From the NCBI RefSeq assembly GCF_019343195.1, contig NZ_RPHB01000009.1:62001-126000 (forward strand): a DNA stretch of 64,000 nt. The letters run 5' to 3'. The notes beneath the pieces were generated by a model. The model was not told where the DNA came from and did not search any database. It was given only the letters and a program-made list of their open reading frames with translations. A program made the translations under genes and the position numbers. The stretch comes from Arthrospiribacter ruber (GTDB lineage: Bacteria; Bacteroidota; Bacteroidia; Cytophagales; Cyclobacteriaceae). Positions 61,199 through 64,000 of the stretch are shown here, one piece after another. Positions within the stretch are counted from its first letter, which is position 1; every line of letters starts with the position of its first letter.

Positions 61199-61909
61199 AT
61201 GAAAAAAGTTGAAATTTGCCTAAGCCCCGAATTGCTTCACTTGTATGACCACCAGGACAAGGTCGTGGTAATAGTAGATATATTCCGTGCTACCTCCACC
61301 ATGATCGCAGCCCTGCACAGTGGTGTCAGCAGTATTCTTCCCGTTATGGACCTCGACACCTGCAGGTCATTCCAGTCAAAGGGATACCTGATCGCCGGTG
61401 AAAGAGACGGTAAAAAAGCAGCAGGCTTTGAAATGGGCAACTCACCTGTGGCCTATCTTGAAGAAAATCATAAAGGAAGAAAAGTAGCCATGACCACAAC
61501 CAATGGTACCGTGGCCATCGAAAAAACCAAAGAAGCAGCATCCTCCATTTTGATCGGTGCATTTGTGAACCTTTCTGCCACAGCTGCCGAAATCCTCACC
61601 CAGGACAAAGATGTCCTGATCCTATGCGCCGGGTGGAAAGGAAAATTCAACCTCGAGGATTCCATTTATGCAGGAGCCTTGGCAAGCAAGCTGCATCCAC
61701 ATTTTCTTACAGAGTGCGACAGCACCATTGCCATGAAAAACCTCTATGAGGGCAATTCTCACAGGCTACAACTTTTTCTAGGGCAGGCTTCACATGCCAA
61801 AAGGCTTGAAAACCATGGCATAGACAGGGATATTGATTTTTGCCTTGAAATAGACCGGTATGATTTTGTAGCCAAAATGAAAGGGAATGAAATTTCAATT
61901 CCAGAGTAG
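61199..61909 (+). CDS. comB: 2-phosphosulfolactate phosphatase family protein
   Basis: A 236-residue ComB family protein. The start has KVEICLSPELL, then VVIVDIFRATSTMIAALHSG with the conserved Asp-Arg-Ala segment. ERDGKKAAGFEMGNSP, TTTNGTVAIEK and GAFVNLSATA follow. In methanogens ComB dephosphorylates 2-phosphosulfolactate on the way to coenzyme M. Bacteroidota lack coenzyme M, so a role in sulfolactate or sulfonolipid metabolism is possible, but this is inference. It is followed 125 bp later by prs with its own -7 box. Confidence 0.88.
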   Translation: MKKVEICLSPELLHLYDHQDKVVVIVDIFRATSTMIAALHSGVSSILPVMDLDTCRSFQSKGYLIAGERDGKKAAGFEMGNSPVAYLEENHKGRKVAMTTTNGTVAIEKTKEAASSILIGAFVNLSATAAEILTQDKDVLILCAGWKGKFNLEDSIYAGALASKLHPHFLTECDSTIAMKNLYEGNSHRLQLFLGQASHAKRLENHGIDRDIDFCLEIDRYDFVAKMKGNEISIPE

Positions 61910-61978
61910 AAGTGTTCCAAAAACAGAATTAAATTTCATAAACATCGGAGATTGGCACCAAAAGAATCCAATTTTAAT

Positions 61979-61986
61979 TACCTTTG
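61979..61986 (+). promoter_or_regulatory. -7 box of prs
   Basis: TACCTTTG, the third identical box in this window, lies about 49 bp before the prs ATG. The nearest TTG is 24 bases upstream, slightly too far for a perfect promoter. Confidence 0.45.
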
Positions 61987-62034
61987 CAAGCATTCTGAAA
62001 TCAATCATTTCACTGCAAAATCTTCCACACCATC

Positions 62035-62961
62035 ATGACCGAGGTCAAATTATTCTCCGGAACAAACAGTCACGAATTAGCTGAAAAAATCTCCAAACAT
62101 TACGGAAAAAAATTGGGAGACCTTACCATTTCAAAGTTTAGCGACGGCGAAATGTCCCCAAGTTTCAACGAGTCTGTAAGAGGCTGTACCGTATTTTTGA
62201 TCCAATCCACTAACCCGACTGCTGACAATTTATTGGAGCTCTGTCTTATGATAGATGCTGCCAAAAGAGCCTCAGCCTACAAAGTATGCGCTGTAATCCC
62301 CTACTATGGCTATGCCAGGCAAGACAGAAAAGACAGGCCTAGGGTGTCGATCGCAGCCAAGCTGATTGCCAACATGCTTACTTCTGCCGGGGCAGACAGG
62401 ATCATGACCTGCGACCTGCATGCCGGACAAATCCAAGGCTTTTTTGATCTTCCCTTGGATCATTTGAATGGATCAGCTATCTTTGTGCCCTATTTGGAAA
62501 GACTGGACTTGGACAACCTTATTTTTGCAGCCCCTGATGTAGGCGGTGTAGCAAGAGCAAGATCTTACGCCAAGCACTTCGAAGTAGAAATGGTGGTCTG
62601 TGACAAGCACAGAAAAAGAGCAAATGAAGTGGCTTCCATGCAGGTAATAGGAGATGTAGAAGGGAAAGATGTCATCTTAGTCGATGATTTGGTAGATACA
62701 GCAGGCACGCTCTGCAAAGCAGCCCAAATCATCATGGACAAAGGAGCCAACTCGGTAAGGGCCATAGTAACGCATGGTGTACTTTCGGGTAAAGCTTATG
62801 AAAACATTGAAAATTCAGTGCTCACAGAATTGGTGATTACGGATACCATTCCTCTGAAACAACAATCATCCAAAATCAGGGTGCTTTCTGTAGCGGATTT
62901 GTTTGCAAAAGCCATCCATGCAGTGACCGGGAATACTTCTATCAGTGCCTTGTTTATTTAA
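62035..62961 (+). CDS. prs: Ribose-phosphate pyrophosphokinase
   Basis: A 308-residue PRPP synthase. Motifs are KLFSGTNSHELAEKI, FSDGEMSPSFNESVRG, VIPYYGYARQDRKDRPRVSIAAKL with catalytic residues, MTCDLHAGQIQGFF and the PRPP-binding VILVDDLVDTAGTLCKAA. It makes PRPP for nucleotide, histidine and tryptophan synthesis. It is 41 bp upstream of rplY, and the prs-rplY-pth order is a known conserved cluster. Confidence 0.96.
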   Translation: MTEVKLFSGTNSHELAEKISKHYGKKLGDLTISKFSDGEMSPSFNESVRGCTVFLIQSTNPTADNLLELCLMIDAAKRASAYKVCAVIPYYGYARQDRKDRPRVSIAAKLIANMLTSAGADRIMTCDLHAGQIQGFFDLPLDHLNGSAIFVPYLERLDLDNLIFAAPDVGGVARARSYAKHFEVEMVVCDKHRKRANEVASMQVIGDVEGKDVILVDDLVDTAGTLCKAAQIIMDKGANSVRAIVTHGVLSGKAYENIENSVLTELVITDTIPLKQQSSKIRVLSVADLFAKAIHAVTGNTSISALFI

Positions 62962-63002
62962 TTAGAAAAATTTTATTCAATTATATACTTAAATCAAAAC
63001 TT

Positions 63003-63575
63003 ATGAAATCACTAGAGATTATAGGGTTTAAAAGAGCAAATCTCGACGGTGCAGACTTGAAGCAGATCCGTGAAGAAGGCAATGTTCCATGCGTAGTTTA
63101 CGGTCCTGCTATCGAAGAGCAGATCCATTTCTACACTCCAGCTATCCTTTTCAGGGACTTGGTGTATACTCCGGATGTGCACATGGTAGACCTTAACATT
63201 GAAGGCACAAAAATGAAAGCAGTATTGAAAGACACTCAGTTCCATCCGGTATCTGAGGTGTTGCTACATGCTGACTTCTTGGCTTTCAGCGAAGATAGAG
63301 CTATTAAATTTGAAATTCCTGTGGAAATCAAAGGTACTTCTCCAGGTATTCAAAAAGGTGGTAAATTGGAAATCAAAACCAGAAAACTTGCTGTTAAAGG
63401 TTTGGCTTCCAACCTTCCTGACAAAATCACGGTTGACATTTCCAATCTTGATCTTGGAAAATCTTTCAAAGTTGCTGAATTGAAGCCTGAAGGCTTTGAG
63501 ATCCTTACCAGCCCTAACGTGTCTATCGTTACTATCGGTATTCCAAGAGCGCTTAGAGGTAAAAAAGCTGAATAA
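63003..63575 (+). CDS. rplY: Ribosomal protein bL25 (Ctc form)
   Basis: A 190-residue long-form L25 that binds 5S rRNA. The N-terminal domain has LKQIREEGNVPCVVYG and LKDTQFHPVSEVLLHADFLAF. The C-terminal TL5/Ctc domain (about 95-185) has IPVEIKGTSPGIQKGGKLE and LPDKITVDISNLDLGKSF. It lies between prs and pth and is followed by a terminator. Confidence 0.95.
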   Translation: MKSLEIIGFKRANLDGADLKQIREEGNVPCVVYGPAIEEQIHFYTPAILFRDLVYTPDVHMVDLNIEGTKMKAVLKDTQFHPVSEVLLHADFLAFSEDRAIKFEIPVEIKGTSPGIQKGGKLEIKTRKLAVKGLASNLPDKITVDISNLDLGKSFKVAELKPEGFEILTSPNVSIVTIGIPRALRGKKAE

Positions 63576-63598
63576 GCCGGTTCAGATAACCGAAACTC

Positions 63599-63632
63599 AA
63601 AATCCTGCTTACCAGTTAAGCAGGATTTTTTT
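63599..63632 (+). terminator. Rho-independent terminator after rplY
   Basis: AAAATCCTGCTTA and TAAGCAGGATTTT pair around CCAGT and end in seven T residues. Confidence 0.93.
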
Positions 63633-63664
63633 ATTTTTGGGTAAGTTTTAAAAAACAGCAATTT

Positions 63665-63700
63665 AAGACCTGTCAGATTTTAAAAACCTGACAGGTCTTT
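63665..63700. repeat. GACCTGTCAG palindrome before pth
   Basis: AAGACCTGTCAGATTTT and AAAACCTGACAGGTCTT form a hairpin of the GACCT...AGGTC type seen at 12596-12626, with different but still pairing inner bases. It follows the rplY terminator, so a second stop signal is one possibility and a dispersed palindromic repeat another. Confidence 0.7.
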
Positions 63701-63746
63701 ATTTGTACCCTCAAAGTATAATGAATACACACTGAAAGCATAAAGT

Positions 63747-64000
63747 ATGAAATATCTTATAGTGGGACTGGGAAATATCGGACCTGAATATGAACTTACC
63801 CGACACAATGTGGGCTTTTTGACCTTAGATAGACTTGCGGACAAGTTTGGTGCGGCTTGGAAAAGTAACCGTCTTGCCTTCACCACAGACTTCAAACACA
63901 AGGGAAGGGCCTTCCACCTGATCAAACCTACAACATATATGAATCTCAGTGGCAAGGCTGTCAATTACTGGATGAAGGAGCTGAATATTCCAAAAGAAAA
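63747..64000 (+). CDS. pth: Peptidyl-tRNA hydrolase, N-terminal part
   Basis: The frame opens with ATG at 63747 and runs off the window. The first 84 residues contain [23 protein letters not shown] with the catalytic His, then [13 protein letters not shown] and [20 protein letters not shown], all standard Pth blocks. It frees tRNA from prematurely released peptides. The end of the gene lies outside the window. Confidence 0.95.
   Translation, partial: MKYLIVGLGNIGPEYELTRHNVGFLTLDRLADKFGAAWKSNRLAFTTDFKHKGRAFHLIKPTTYMNLSGKAVNYWMKELNIPKE

Noticed and set aside
1-64000. tRNA or rRNA genes
   Set aside because: I looked for cloverleaf-type sequences (GGTTCGA-type T arms and matching acceptor stems) in the gaps and saw none; a tool search could still find one I missed.

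Overview
The window looks like chromosomal DNA of a Bacteroidota bacterium, most likely order Cytophagales (Cyclobacteriaceae-like; this placement is inference from gene content). The markers are a SusC/SusD pair, a PorU2/PorV2-type type IX secretion pair, a Bacteroidota-type LptD, a PadR-PspC pair, DUF6503 lipoproteins, -7 boxes of the TAnnTTTG type, and almost no Shine-Dalgarno sequences. Most of it is ordinary core and envelope metabolism. The unusual content lies mainly between genes.

Layout. 1-5 kb: a fasciclin lipoprotein cut by the window edge, then lptD divergent from an N-acetylmuramoyl-L-alanine amidase. 5-12.5 kb: an acyl-CoA carboxylase carboxyltransferase, a SirB1-like protein, a redoxin, a phosphopantetheinyl transferase, and a WD40-DivIVA-folB-ChaN-DUF4268 operon. 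13-19.6 kb: a GH109-type secreted oxidoreductase-fold protein, then a leftward DUF427-BCCT transporter-egtB-egtD operon for ergothioneine. 19.9-29 kb: a voltage-sensor-only membrane protein, then a seven-gene leftward run (metB, GT2, Gfo/Idh, lipoprotein, GT-C, two DUF6503 lipoproteins), a VTT protein and a GNAT. 29-41 kb: porU2-porV2, padR-pspC, a beta-CASP MBL protein and a subtilisin-like lipoprotein. 41.7-44.8 kb: a TPP-riboswitch-controlled thiamin salvage operon thiM-thiE-thiD-tenA; thiL lies at 51 kb. 44.8-46.6 kb: a repeat array. 46.6-64 kb: an FAD/Fe-S dehydrogenase, an XPF-type nuclease, thiL, methylmalonyl-CoA epimerase, a CoA-disulfide-reductase-like enzyme, an IscA-type protein, susCD, gcvT, comB, and prs-rplY-pth.

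Intergenic mobile and repeated DNA. Three related elements of 150-175 bp (4809-4981, 12853-13004 and 19749-19900, the last inverted) have imperfect terminal inverted repeats. Each is flanked by an 8-bp direct repeat (TAAGATTT; TTATACAA/TTAAACAA; AATGATTT), which makes them a MITE family. A different 124-bp element (18945-19068) has CAATGTC ends and an exact 10-bp flanking repeat. Downstream of tenA, six units of exactly 134 bp are followed by a one-domain GIY-YIG nuclease gene and then more units. The nuclease gene occupies the place of the short spacer inside one palindromic unit. This nuclease-in-a-palindrome arrangement, comparable in layout to REPIN/RAYT systems, is the best candidate in the window for an undescribed system.

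Limits: everything here was read by eye. Family assignments rest on motifs and overall resemblance, without database searches, and alignments of repeats were done manually.
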